Source: Diadema setosum
Lineage: Eukaryota > Echinodermata > Echinoidea > Diadematoida > Diadematidae
Direction of reading: 5' to 3'
Assembly (NCBI RefSeq): GCF_964275005.1
Contig: NC_092701.1
Coordinates: forward strand, 9,915,453-9,979,452
DNA length: 64,000 nucleotides
In this document: positions 1 to 10,676 of the stretch, one piece after another
How positions within the stretch are numbered: the first letter of the stretch is position 1
How the letters are laid out: every line of letters begins with the position of its first letter
Program-made: the position numbers and the translations under genes
Notes under the pieces: generated by a model
The model's database searches: none
The model's input: only the letters and a program-made list of their open reading frames with translations
Told to the model about the DNA's origin: nothing

Positions 1-1413
1 CATTCGATTCGGTAAACCATGAAATACTCCTGCAGAAAATGACATCCTATGGAATAAAAGGGGTTGAACTCATATGGTTTACAAATTATCTCTCAAACCG
101 CCAGCAAAAAACAACAGTTGGGGATACTGCGTCAACTTGGGGTACAATACTGTCAGGGGTACCGCAGGGCTCAATCCTCGGACCCCTACTGTTCACCATA
201 ATGGTAAATGACTTACCCAGTGTCACCTTCAAGAGCAAGGTCATAATGTATGCTGACGATACTGTTCTAATATACAGTGCTAAGCATGTAGATGAACTTG
301 AATTTCATCTAAATAAGGATTTAGATCTTGTTAACAACTGGGTACAAGAAAATGGCCTCACACTTAACCCTAGTAAGACACAATTTATGATTTTCGGAAC
401 GCCTCAAAAACTAGCTGCTATCCCAAATCTCGTCAACATAAAGCTGGAGAGCCACACACTCTCGCAAGTAAAGTCTTACAAATATCTTGGGGTACACTTA
501 GACCCGGCTCTTAACTGGAAGGAACATGTATATCATACAAGTAAGAAAATAAGTTCCAGATTAAGTTTGATGAGTCGTCTGAAAACATCCCTACCTCTGA
601 ATTCACTAAAACTTCTTGCAAACTCTTTAGTTCTCCCACTGTTTGACTACTGCAGCGTCGCCTGGTCAAAATGTCCCTCTACTACGAAAGATATTATTGT
701 GAGACAACACAAACGAATGGCCAGAATAGTCTTAGGGGTAGACACACGTACATCTACTGACTACGTACTAAGTCAACTAAACTGGACCACGATAGAGGAT
801 AGGTGGAAGCTTCAAAGGTGCAAACTGGTTTATAGGGCACTAAATGGGGACGCTCCAGAGTATCTGTCACTCTTGTTTCAGAAAGTTTGTAATACACACA
901 ACTACCAGACTAGATCAGCAGTCTCTGACGGGCTAATAGTAACTAGAACTCGAACTAATGCTGGGAAACAGTCTTTTTCACACACCGGAGCACTTGAATG
1001 GAACAGTTTACCAATAAACTTAAGGCATGCCCCATCTAAACATTCTTTCTCAGCCCAATTCTGGAGGGCACTCCACTGTGCCCAAGTATAGTTCTGTCGT
1101 TGTTGTTGTTGTTGTTGTTTTTCTGTTCTTTCTTTCTGAGGTAGGGGAAATTTAAGGATATGAGGATGTAATGTGTTGTATAATATTTGTTAAATTTTGA
1201 GCCTTTAATTTATATCTGTATACAGTATATTAAGATATATACAGATTTGATACTGCAAATTTGATTTTGATGTTGGTATTGTATGATTATCATGTGTTTA
1301 TTTGTATGTATGTGTTCATGCAGGGCCTCCAAGAACAACAGTGTTTAACCCACTGATGGAGCCACCCTGTGAAAATAAAACATATAAATAAATAAATAAA
1401 TAAATAAATAAAT
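1..1413 (+). mobile_element. 3' half of a CR1/L2-like LINE retrotransposon
   Basis: Non-LTR retrotransposon running in from the left edge. It holds the C-terminal part of a reverse transcriptase frame, about 280 bp of 3' UTR with a GTTGTT run just after the stop, and a terminal (ATAA)n tail near 1,381-1,413. A short-repeat tail of this kind is usual for CR1/L2-group LINEs, which insert by target-primed reverse transcription. The copy is long-framed and therefore fairly young. The clade call rests on general resemblance only. Confidence 0.85.
3..1091 (+). CDS. LINE reverse transcriptase, C-terminal part (5' end outside window)
   Basis: The frame is open from the first bases (FDSVNHEILL...) and ends with a stop at 1,089-1,091, giving about 362 residues. 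Visible RT motifs in order are the FDSVNH palm motif, SGVPQGSILGPLLFTI, and the catalytic YADD about 70 residues after the first Met at 39. The thumb and C-terminal region ends with HNYQTRSAV and GALEWNSLPINLR, typical of CR1/L2-type marine LINEs. The enzyme copies its own RNA into chromosomal DNA at a nick. The part shown has no internal stop. The endonuclease and N-terminus lie upstream of the window. The ATG at 39 is internal to the protein and is not its start. Confidence 0.88.
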   Translation, partial: FDSVNHEILLQKMTSYGIKGVELIWFTNYLSNRQQKTTVGDTASTWGTILSGVPQGSILGPLLFTIMVNDLPSVTFKSKVIMYADDTVLIYSAKHVDELEFHLNKDLDLVNNWVQENGLTLNPSKTQFMIFGTPQKLAAIPNLVNIKLESHTLSQVKSYKYLGVHLDPALNWKEHVYHTSKKISSRLSLMSRLKTSLPLNSLKLLANSLVLPLFDYCSVAWSKCPSTTKDIIVRQHKRMARIVLGVDTRTSTDYVLSQLNWTTIEDRWKLQRCKLVYRALNGDAPEYLSLLFQKVCNTHNYQTRSAVSDGLIVTRTRTNAGKQSFSHTGALEWNSLPINLRHAPSKHSFSAQFWRALHCAQV

Positions 1414-1615
1414 GAAGTAGACAACAGCAGTGACAATTATTACCCACACTGTGACCGTGACCAAAATTGGGGACGTCCCAAAGGCAAGCAATATTAGCGA
1501 TTATTGTCCATACAGAGGATTTTTAGAGCCCAAATACAAGTGTTATTTTGTCGACGCACCTCATAACCTCCGACCCACTTAGAAAGTTTGTTGAACTCGA
1601 CCAATATTTTTTATT

Positions 1616-1646
<31 letters not shown>

Positions 1647-2179
1647 TTATTTTTTTTTTTTTGCAGAGGCGACCAATATCTAAAATATTGGACGGTAAGA
1701 GGGGGATTCCCCAAAGTTTTTATAAACTGCAACGTGATTGGTTGAGATATACGAGATGACCCGAAATATGAAGTAAAAACGTCTGTGATTAACTAAAATA
1801 TTGTTTTTCTAAAATTCTGTGTTTGTAAAAACAAATTTCATATATTAATTAGTTAAAATTATTTTTCAAACAATTGGTCAAAATATCACTTTCATAACAG
1901 GAAATTACATGTAGATTTAGGTTCGATGAAAACAAGTTGCATTTTTTGTGCAGGCGGCGATCGATCAGCTCAGCGCTACTGACTGCTGGATAGCCCGCGA
2001 TTATAGCCGGCCGCCGCTAGCTCTTGCATTTGCATGCATGTTACGTTATATGTTAACACCTACCCATTCGATCTTTCTCGATCTACGGTAGATGTGACGT
2101 GAATTGTGTCTCAGATCTCGGATACTTCCAAAACATCTAATTCTGGTATAAATTAGCTAGATCTCGGCCTAACAGTAAC
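1414..2179. other. Non-coding stretch with a (TTTA)n tract
   Basis: No gene is recognisable. A (TTTA)n/poly-T tract lies at about 1,609-1,662. A short CCAATAT...ATATTGG inverted motif follows at about 1,673-1,692. From about 1,950 the sequence becomes richer in GC and may be the 5' leader of the Crypton element that follows. Confidence 0.5.
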
Positions 2180-3627
2180 ATGGCGGCTACCATGGATAGA
2201 TCTACAGCTCGTCGGAGATTTGCAGATCTGGATGCAGAGGATTATGGAAAACTTCTAAATAAAAAAGACTGTGAGAATACGCACAAAGCCACCAAGATCT
2301 CGGTGAGTGTATTCAAATATCATCTGCTTGAGAAAAACTTAGATACCGATTTCGAACAGCTTGACAAACCCGATCTTGCAAATATTCTTCGAAAGTTCTA
2401 TCTAGAAGTCTAAAAGGTAGACGGAGATCACTACAAAAGGGCTAGCCTGCTGGCAATCAGGCAGGGTTTGAACAGACACTATGTCTTAAAAAGACCTGAT
2501 GGCAAAGAAGTGAGAATTGTAGACATAAATAAAGACGTCGAATTGAGTGAGGCAAATATTGCTTTTCAAGCTGCCCTCGTGCAGTTGAAGACACTCGGAA
2601 AGGGAGATACAACCCATAAGGCTGCGTTCACATAGAAGTATTCGGTATTCGCTATTCGCTATTCGCTATTCGGTATTCGCTATTCGAGCCCCGAATACAC
2701 CATCACCCGCACCGTCAACTCACCATCCCATGCAATGAGGATTCCTTCCTCCTACATCCTAGCAAATCTTATTAACAATTTCTAAACTGCATCAGAATGT
2801 CAGTCTACATGCTTATTTTTGCTAAAGGGCAAATCCAGACCAAAATTGTCATTATTTCATAAACGAGAGACGGTATACGCTGCAAGAAAATCGAACAAGT
2901 TCGATTCCCACTTTGCTATACTTTTCGCAACTATTCGGTACTTTCGAATAGTGCCCTCCTATGTGAACCGGTGTGAGGAAATCCTATCGTTCGATTCAAG
3001 CTATTCGCGTGCCCTCGAAAAACGAGCCCGAATACCCGAATAGTATACTTCTATGTGAACGCAGCCTTAGAGTCCTATCTCACAGGAGGACATAGATCAG
3101 CTCTACAAATCAGGGGTATTTGATGAGGATACTCCTCAAGGTCTCCAGTACAAAGATTTCTTCGAACTGATGCTATTCATCTGTCGTCGAGGTCGTGAAA
3201 ATCTTCGTGAATTAACTCCAGATCATTTACGATCAGGACAGCGACGGAAGAAAGTACGTTTATCAAAGTAAAGACGAATTAACAAAGAAAACAAGAGAAG
3301 ACAACCCATATAGTAGAGGAGATGCAGGACGTATGTACTCATCGGGAAAGCCTGGGTGTCCAGTATCTTCCTATGAAAAGTACATTTCGAAACTGAACCC
3401 GAAAAGCAGTGCCCTTTTCCAAACACCTATCACTTCAAAAGCACCAAAGGCAAAGACAAATTCCTGGTACAAAAACATGGCAGTGGGCCAGAGAACGTTG
3501 GGCGAAAGCTGAATTGTCACGCATCTACACCAACCACTGTAGAGTGTACACTGGAGAGTGTACCATTCCCCATGTCAGGATCAAGTACAGTAGGAGACCA
3601 TATAGCACTCAGAGACAGAAAGGATGA
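2180..3627 (+). pseudogene. Decayed Crypton tyrosine recombinase (KIAA1958/DUF3504-like)
   Basis: Starts at ATG 2,180 in a good context (aacATGG). The first 78 residues (MAATMDRSTARRRFADLD...) end at an in-frame TAA at 2,411-2,413, but homology continues in the same frame (YKRASLLAIRQGLNRHY) to 2,616. A MITE then splits the gene at 2,617-3,069. After it come FFELMLFICRRGRENLREL, which carries the Arg of recombinase box I, a frameshift near 3,226, then the YVYQSKDELTKKTREDNPY block. Further frame changes near 3,500-3,540 surround LSRIYTNH, where the HxxR box II is expected. Cryptons are DNA transposons moved by tyrosine recombinases, and relatives were domesticated as ZMYM2/QRICH1/KIAA1958 domains. 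With at least three breaks plus an insertion this copy is dead. Element ends were not found. Confidence 0.72.
2617..3069. mobile_element. 449-bp MITE inserted in the Crypton gene
   Basis: Perfect terminal inverted repeats of about 24 bp: the left end reads AAGGCTGCGTTCACATAGAA and the right end is its exact reverse complement. The element spans 2,619-3,067 with TA on each side (2,617-2,618 and 3,068-3,069), which suggests Tc1/mariner-type insertion. TAA/TTA flanks of a Harbinger-type insertion cannot be excluded because the flank continues the palindrome. Just inside both ends are ATTCG/CGAAT-rich repeats (a 7-bp CTATTCG motif in tandem on the left). There is no coding capacity. It interrupts the recombinase between DTTHKA and LSQEDIDQLY. 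Confidence 0.85.
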
Positions 3628-3696
3628 GTGAAAATATTCTTTGCTAAAATCCTCTGTAGGATAATAATGATAATATTGGATGTCCTATTTTCGGTC

Positions 3697-3792
3697 AATA
3701 CAAGGAAATATTGGACTCGCTAAGCAATATATTGGACTCGTCTTCGACTCGTCCAATATTTGTGCATAGCTCGTCCAATATTTCCTTGTATT
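3697..3792. repeat. Inverted repeat (20-bp arms, 56-bp loop)
   Basis: AATACAAGGAAATATTGGAC at 3,697-3,716 is the exact reverse complement of 3,773-3,792. The loop contains further TTGGACTCG/CGTCCAA copies. It may be a short foldback element or a terminal structure of the nearby Crypton. The right arm is followed by anonymous sequence. Confidence 0.7.
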
Positions 3793-4439
3793 AACCTCAA
3801 GGTCTTCCAATTTTATATAAGTAGCTGCGCGTAATGAACAATGGGCACTGCGTGTGAGCTATGCTCGCGAATGTATGTTATCATTATTGGACCACTGTTT
3901 TCTGAATTAGAGCTTTTAAAGTTATCAAGGGTGCTTGTGTGATGAGGTGTGTAATCTTTTCAGGCGATTACTTAATCTTGAAATGAAGTGACCAGTTCAG
4001 TGACTGATGACTTAGCAGCATTTGATTATGTGCTTGAAATATTTGTGCTTATCTCGAGTTTCCCCCTATATTTTTTTTTTAATTCTATTTTTTCCTCTTT
4101 TTTTTGTGCCGATGATCGGACTATTCACACTCAGTTGTTTGTTTTTCCGCCTCTGCCATATATCTAAAAAAAAAGTAAGCAAAAACTAACAAAGAACAAA
4201 GAATGTTCTTCCATGTTGGCAAAGTGATTTACGTCTTTCTAGCCCTCATGAGGCACATTTACCAGTGTAGTTCTTTATCACAGAGCTAACCTGCCTTTAG
4301 CATGGCTGAAAATCACATTTGATTTGAGTATTTCCACACAAACGAGTTACCAACATGCGTCATCATGCCATCCTGCCTATGGTACTGTTCCCAGGGTTGA
4401 ACATTTAATAGTCTAATGCCATGTAAAGGATATATTCTC
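3793..4439. other. Anonymous AT-rich DNA
   Basis: I see only short homopolymer runs (T runs near 4,070 and 4,100, an A run near 4,167) and no recognisable gene or element. Confidence 0.4.
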
Positions 4440-5178
4440 TGCTTTGTGTCTAACACCAGAAGGCGCTGTGTCAGATTATTAAGAAAGTATCAATGAGGAA
4501 AGTGACTCTACACACAATGTTCAAATCCCCTTTTTTTTCTTTCTTTCAGTCGGAGTGAACTAAAAATTGTACCAAATCTTTGCACTTACGAACGATCTTT
4601 TGAAATGAACGATTCGGAATTAAAGATGAGAGCATGGTTATGTCACAATCCTGTTCGTATTATGTTCCTGCTTTTTACTTTGGCTTTGTTATTTTTGGAA
4701 AAGCAAGCTTAAGTTTTCCTACAAAATTAATGAGATGGTAGACACGTGAAGTTTGCATGATCATCTGACTGCTATGGAAAAGACAATATTTCCATTACGG
4801 AGTATCGTAAAATGTGTTTCTTTATCTTTAATCCGAACTTCTGCATTATCATTGTGTGATTTTCATCGTGATTGTTTGTTATTTCGAACCATAACAATTA
4901 ATGCGAGTATCAACATTACCATTCATTATATAAATATGCCTGTAGATTATAAGACAAACAGATACAAGAAAACGGGTCCCCTCTCATTCCTTATCTCCTG
5001 AGGTGAGGTGTCGTTTTTAGTTGACAGATGGGTGTGTGATTGCCCGTATTTTTTTTTTTCTGTTGGGAGAAGTTCTACGCCAATCATGACCGGTGCACTT
5101 GGCAATATCTTGTATTTCTTTTATTCTAATTGGATTAGTACTTCAAAGTTTCCCTCGGTTGTAACATTCATTCTACAG
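4440..5178 (+). repeat. Lectin unit A: 5' flank homologous to units B and C
   Basis: This stretch aligns by eye with the flanks upstream of lectin exon 1 at 29.1-29.5 kb and 41.2-42.6 kb. Shared blocks include CGAACGATCTTTTGAAA (near 4,590 and 41,325), AAAGACAATATTTCCATTA (near 4,776, 29,148 and 41,597) and TTGTGATTTTCATC-type sequence. It ends at a splice-acceptor-like ATTCATTCTACAG at 5,166-5,178. It is therefore part of a segmental duplication that carried the promoter region and a probable upstream 5' UTR intron together with the gene. Confidence 0.7.
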
Positions 5179-5413
5179 AAGAAAGCTATCCATAGAAGCT
5201 TCTCGAATCCTGAAACCATGAAGCTGACGATTGCTTTGGACTGGGTTCCACGGCTCCTGCAGCTATCCGCTCTTCTTACCGAGGGAAAACTTTCAGGAAG
5301 CGGAGAACCACTGCGTCGAACTCGGTGGTCATTTGACGTCGGTGTTAAGCGAGGCGGAAAACACTTTCCTCTACAATTACTGGCGAAACACGATTTTAGC
5401 TCCTACGGGGGAT
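5179..5413 (+). pseudogene. C-type lectin copy A, exon 1, internally deleted
   Basis: After the acceptor the ATG at 5,218 encodes MKLTIA, identical to the start of the intact copy at 29,540. The sequence then jumps directly to the second CTLD block (FHGSC), losing about 39 codons covering the end of the signal peptide and the first CCPEFWTG repeat, and the join is out of frame. The remaining CTLD part, NFQEAENHCVELGGHLTSVL and FLYNYWRNT, is well preserved. It ends at a GTAAGT donor at 5,414, the same exon boundary as copies B and C. CYRL is replaced by CSYPL. No matching exon 2 was found between here and copy B. A truncated secreted product is not expected. Confidence 0.8.
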
Positions 5414-5649
5414 GTAAGTGGTATATATATATATATAATAAAATCATGTATGTAATTATATTTTTTCTGTCAACAGTATGGATGGATGGATGGAATGGAA
5501 GGAACTGCTTCGAGAATTTCAGAGAACTTTAGGGGAACATGTGAAGAGCACGAAAAAAAAAACAACAAGAAAAAACATCCCACAGAAATATATAGAGCTG
5601 CCTAAGAGCATCCCCTTCAACAGAGATTTTCTCATCTCTTCTATTGATT

Positions 5650-8480
5650 TCGGCCACCCACCGTAGTGTATCGGATCGCAGTCCGATGAATCCGACTTCT
5701 GTTGGTCGACTATCGGGTCAGTGTCATACATGTCGGGCGGTGATCTAATGGGGCAAGATAGTCTGATCACCTGGTATGATTATGCAGTTCGCGATGAGCT
5801 TAACAGCGTGACTGATTCGATTGAATCTCTTTTTACTGAAATTACAGTTCCTGGCAGCAAAAACATAATCATAGGTGTAGTACACAGACCTCCAAGCGCG
5901 AATATTAAATCAGTCTTAGATTAACTCTCGGATTTGCTTTAAAAAACTCTTTATTTGATAAAAATGGTTTCATAATGATTGATTTTTATATAGACCTACT
6001 ATAACAAAATGATATATCACAAGATTTTTTTTTTATGTTTATTTATCAATTTTTATCTGCTTCTTTCTTGACCTTAATATCTGAACCCACACGTGTAGTT
6101 AATGAATCCGCTTTTCTTATTGATAATATGCATATATATATATAGATATTCTTCCTCCTCCTGATTCCTTTATATTGCTCTCAGATATTACAGACCATTT
6201 CCCCATCTCGACTAGTTTCTTTTTAAATGATACAGTTAGTAATAAATGCAGTCGTTTATAAAAACGGAGAATCACACACGAAAATATAGCCAGTCTAGGT
6301 GGTAGTTTAGACAGGACAGATTGGTCCTGTATTTTTTATACAAATAATGTTAACTTGTCCTTTGAATATTTCATGAAGGTTTTTATTTAATATTTGGACA
6401 TTCATATTCGAAAAGAAGAGACGAACCATCTAACTACAAAAATACCCAGGCAACCATGGATCTCTAAATCACTTTTGCGTTCAATAAACAGAAATGATAT
6501 TATAAATTCAAAATGAAACCTACTGAGCAATTAAAACTTAAATATACTAGTCACAAAAATACTTTGACAAAAATTCTACACATAGAAAAGACAAAAATTT
6601 CATACTAAACATTAAAAATATCTACAGGCATGATATGCAAAACACATGGAAAATTTCAAAGCAAGCACTGAATGTATCAAATGATAAATCTAACATCACT
6701 AAAATTAGATTTGATGATGTAACTAATTAAAGATTTTCAACAAATTTGCAAAATCCTTGATAATCATTTTCTTCGATTGGGGAAAATCTTGCAAGTCATA
6801 TTCCTCCCTCAACAAAATATTTCTCTGAATTTCTAGGTCCGCAAAATTCTAGCTCATTGTTTCTTAGTCCAACATTTAACCAGGAGATAATGAATTTTGT
6901 GTCTTTTAGTCCCCACCCCCCCCCCAAAAAAAAAAAACACCTGCTGGACAAAATGACATCACTAATTTTCTTCTGAACGGGGTAATATCGTCAATTGCGG
7001 TTCCTTTATCTCACATTTTTTTAATCCCTTTTTAAAGGTATCATCCCCAAAAGTATAAAAATAGCAAAAGTCATCCATTTGTCAGTGTTTGTATAAATAA
7101 GGCGACAAATAATTGAATCTTAATAATCACCGACCAATTTCTTTAAGTACATTATTCCAAATTCTTGAAAAGAAAAGTATTTCATACAAGAAATATCAAT
7201 TTTTGAATTCAATAGTATATTTTCAAATTCTCAGTTTAGATTATGGGAAAACATAGCACTACACATGCATTATTAAGTTGTTTTTTTTTTTGTGGAAAAA
7301 GTGGTACATACTATCTGCAAATCTTCTTATCTGATAGGTTTGCTCCTGGACTTCTCCCAGGCCTTCGACATCATTAATCATATTTTGCTAAATAAATCAC
7401 ATCATTACGGAGTGCAAGGGACGCCTTGGAATGATTCAGAAGCTACCTCATGAACAGGAAGCAATGTGCCTTTTTTTTTAATGGTTGTACCTCACAAATT
7501 ATGCTGAATATCCAATGTGGAGGTCCCACAGGGAAATTTATTAGGTCCGCTCTTGTTTATTTTTTTTGTATATTTTTGTTATCATTTCGCACAATAATCA
7601 TCTTACCTTTTAAATACAAAAAAAAAAAACCTTCGAATTAGAAAATGTTGCCCAATGGATAAAAGCAAATAAATTATCTCTCAATCTTCAAAACAAAATA
7701 TAACATATGCTTTTTACAAACTCTACAGAGGCACTGCCTGTTTACATTGTTTTTGGTGGTACTCCACTGGAAACTGAAAAAGCTCCTTGGAATATTATGT
7801 ACTCATAATTATAAGCCTTATATATATTGATTTGCATTACCTTACATGGCAATTAAAAAGAAATCATTCGAATTAAATTGATTTAATGTTTCCCATGTTA
7901 AGTCGACAGTAAGCGTTCATGGAAATTTCATATTAATAATGATAGATACAAAACTATTTTATTTCACAAACCATTGGTGAAATAAAGATGCTTTTATTTT
8001 TTTCCTCATTTATCGGCCCTGCTTTCATTATAATCATCCCTAATATTGCCTTATTTAGATTATGGTCTCGCATGGGGAAATACATATCAAACACTCTATA
8101 GATAAATTACTTCTATTACAAAAAAAAAAAAAAAATAAGTCACTCCGTACTGCATTTTTGTCTCATACTGACCAGATATGTTTGGAACACAAAATATCTA
8201 AAATTAAAGATTTGCATTTGTTTAATTTAGGACAACATGTGTATAGTTATGATAAAAATGATCTTCCCTATATATTTCAAACAATATTTAGAAGAAATCA
8301 ATCCATTCACAATTATCCGACAATGCGATCGAATGAATTCCATATGCCATTTTTTAGAACTTTGCTGGCTCAGAACACCTTAATTTACGATGGGCCAAAG
8401 TATTGGAACTCACTTCATAACAGTATGATAACTTTAAGTTCTTTTAAGAATAGATTGAAATATTTTTTTTTTAATTGAAC
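5650..8480 (+). mobile_element. Old, heavily decayed LINE (endonuclease and reverse transcriptase)
   Basis: Fragments in several frames, with many stops, follow the order of a LINE ORF2. Endonuclease pieces IESLFTEITVPGSKNIIIGV and VHRPPSANI lie at 5,800-5,920 and ITDHFPISTSFFLNDTVSN near 6,190. RT pieces are the LLLDFSQAFDIINH palm motif near 7,340, FNGCTSQIMLNIQCGGPTGK (degenerate VPQG box) near 7,480, and a C-terminal block at 8,100-8,470 with HNYPTMRSNEFHMPF and GPKYWNSLHNSM. The conserved YADD block is not recognisable, probably deleted. It lies just downstream of lectin exon 1 copy A. It resembles CR1/L2/Daphne-like LINEs and is clearly older than the LINEs at 1 kb and 48 kb. Confidence 0.75.
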
Positions 8481-8713
8481 TCTGATGATATACAGCAGAA
8501 TTAGGCTCGTTTCATCGTCTCAATCAAGATGTCATTTCTTTAAACATTAAACAAGTGTATATAAATCATTTCTATTAGAGAAAAAATACTGATTTATCAA
8601 ATACAAGTGCCCATCATATGCTCCTGTTATTGTACCTCATCACTTTGTCTGTTCTGTTGGTGCCATACTTATCATATATAGAATTTAGAGTTTATTGGAC
8701 GAACACTGAACTA

Positions 8714-8790
8714 GGGCATTCTACAACTCAGTCGGTAGAACACCGTTTCAGCATCCGGAGGTCTCGGGTTCGAATCCCTAAGGAATCCCC
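8714..8790 (+). other. tRNA-like sequence (tRNA-derived SINE head or pseudo-tRNA)
   Basis: A 77-nt stretch has an A-box-like CAACTCAGTCGGTAGAACA and a perfect B box GGTTCGAATCC at 8,767-8,777. The ends GGGCATT (8,714-8,720) and AATCCCC (8,784-8,790) can pair at six of seven positions. The anticodon stem has a mismatch and an oversized loop, and the T stem is imperfect, so a working tRNA is unlikely. A retroposed tRNA or a SINE head fits better. Confidence 0.45.
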
Positions 8791-10237
8791 TTTCCTAAAT
8801 TTTCCAATAATAAACATTACTTGTTAACAAAGTAAGTTTCTTCACTGCTTTTACAATATACAGCAAAACATATCATCGTTTCAATGAATAATACAGGAGG
8901 GCTACAGGTTAAGCGTTACTTCATTTGCATGCAGCCCTCGTACATGATACATAGCATATAGGAAAAATAGGTGGAAGGGATGATTTGCTAAAGCTACAAC
9001 ACTTGCTAGTCACACACACAATGCAAAACGTGTACGATGTGTATGGATATATGAGTGTTTATGTGTGATGAGTGACAAAAAAAGGGGGCGCATGATGTTT
9101 CTGAAGGAAATAAGAGAAAAACTATATGGGCAAAATGCATTTTCTTGGTTAGTTAATGTGATTACTTTTTATTGGTCTCAAAAATCACCAAAAATTACCA
9201 AAAATAACCAAATTTTGATTTGGTTACCAGGCTAAAATTTTGTCACCAAACAACTTAAAAAATCACCAAATTTCACCCTTTTGGTTACCAAAATCACCAT
9301 CTGGCAACACTGTCACGAACTACAAGTATCGTCAGATGCTGATCACGAAAAGGAAGTTGCTGAAGAATACCGGCATGGGGATACAGGAAGACCTCACCGA
9401 GTACAACAGCAAACTCCTGCACAGCAACATGTGAAAGTTCAGGCTGCATAGTCTGTGGATGGACGCATCTTTGTCATACTGCATGGGAATGTGCAGAAAA
9501 CAAGGAAGAATAATCATCAATGATATATTTATAATATTCTTTCTCGTTTTTCTAATTGATGGATCTTTCTCCTATCTTTTAAACTAAGCATGTTTTCGTT
9601 GCTCGGCCCACGGTCTAGAAGTCATAGATAAGAAGTAATCTAAAATAATTCAAAACAGTATCGAAGCTCTGGGTCTCAACAGCAGCATTAGGGGTCCGAG
9701 TGTCCTCGGAGCAGTAAGCGTAGAAAGTAACAAGTACAAAAATCCCCTAGCATTTTACATACCTTACGTGGGGGAACGAGAGAGTCTACTGGCACTTAAA
9801 GAGAAATAAATCTAAAGGTATGCGTGAAGTAAGTAAATGCAACAGTATTAGAAGAAGACATTAGTGAAATGATTTTGAGGAAAAAAGTTCATTTTATGTG
9901 GAATTTGTTATACATCAGAGATCAGATGAGATCAGGTAGTCAGTGGAATGGCGGCTTAAAAGGAATAGTTATTATTTGCAATTTGCAGATGAAACAGAAA
10001 CACAGCTTACGTGCTTCAAAATGATTCTTAAATGTGAGTTAGGGATAGAAGCAACCAAAGTAAAAATTTTAAGTATTGCTACATGTACAAAATGTGAAAA
10101 GTATTTGTGATAAAATTGTTTGAAGGATAAATCGTCTACAGTTATAGTTTATTGAGAAAAATAGTGATATCTCTTGATATTTTAGGCTTTATTGTGAAAT
10201 TCTTCATTATTTAATGATGTTTTGTGATACAACTGAC
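8791..10237. other. Anonymous DNA with an ACCAAAA-rich patch
   Basis: At about 9,176-9,310 degenerate CACCAAAAATTACC / GGTTACCAAAATCACC motifs recur on both strands; this looks like the end of an interspersed repeat. No gene is recognisable in the remainder. A CA-rich/TG-rich patch occurs near 9,013-9,066. Confidence 0.4.
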
Positions 10238-10408
10238 CAGGCCCGTAGCCAGGGGGGGGGGGGGGGGGGGTGCGTCGGGTGCGTACGCACCCCCCAAAAT
10301 TCTGAAAGGTCCACTTTTTCATATTAACGGTTTTTTAGCAATTCTCAAGATAACAATCCAAATAGATATAAAGACACATTATATGCTACGTAGATGTGGA
10401 AGAGTACG

Positions 10409-10676
10409 TGTAGAGATAAGATAAGAAAAACAATGCTCATTGAAGGACACCATAGATATAGAGAACCAAGATTACGTGAATACACAGGTTGTACGGTACT
10501 TCGGTCACGGAAACATGGCAGTACGGAGAGGGTCCAGCCCCAGGATAGTGAAACTTTTGTTTTACCTACAATGCTACCAATGACATAAGTGATTTGTACC
10601 TTGCATTGTTGAGTGTTAATAAACGAAAGTATCCAGCCAGCCCGAAGTCTGCAATGAATTATAATGTGCCTCCACA
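10409..10676 (+). repeat. 5' LTR of the BEL/Pao element
   Basis: 268 bp, beginning TGTAGAGATAAG and ending CCTCCACA (TG...CA). It contains an AATAAA-type polyadenylation signal near its 3' end. It differs from the 3' LTR at two positions. The sequence just inside it (from 10,677) should hold the primer-binding site, but I could not assign a tRNA. Confidence 0.95.

Noticed and set aside
1548-1745. Short open frame over a poly-T/(TTTA)n tract
   Set aside because: The frame is open because of low complexity and does not begin with ATG; no similarity is seen.
2819-3043. Open frame inside the MITE
   Set aside because: It lies wholly within a non-autonomous element and shows no protein signature.
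4753-5001. 82-codon frame upstream of lectin copy A
   Set aside because: The same DNA in units B and C does not keep the frame, so it is promoter-side flank and not a gene.
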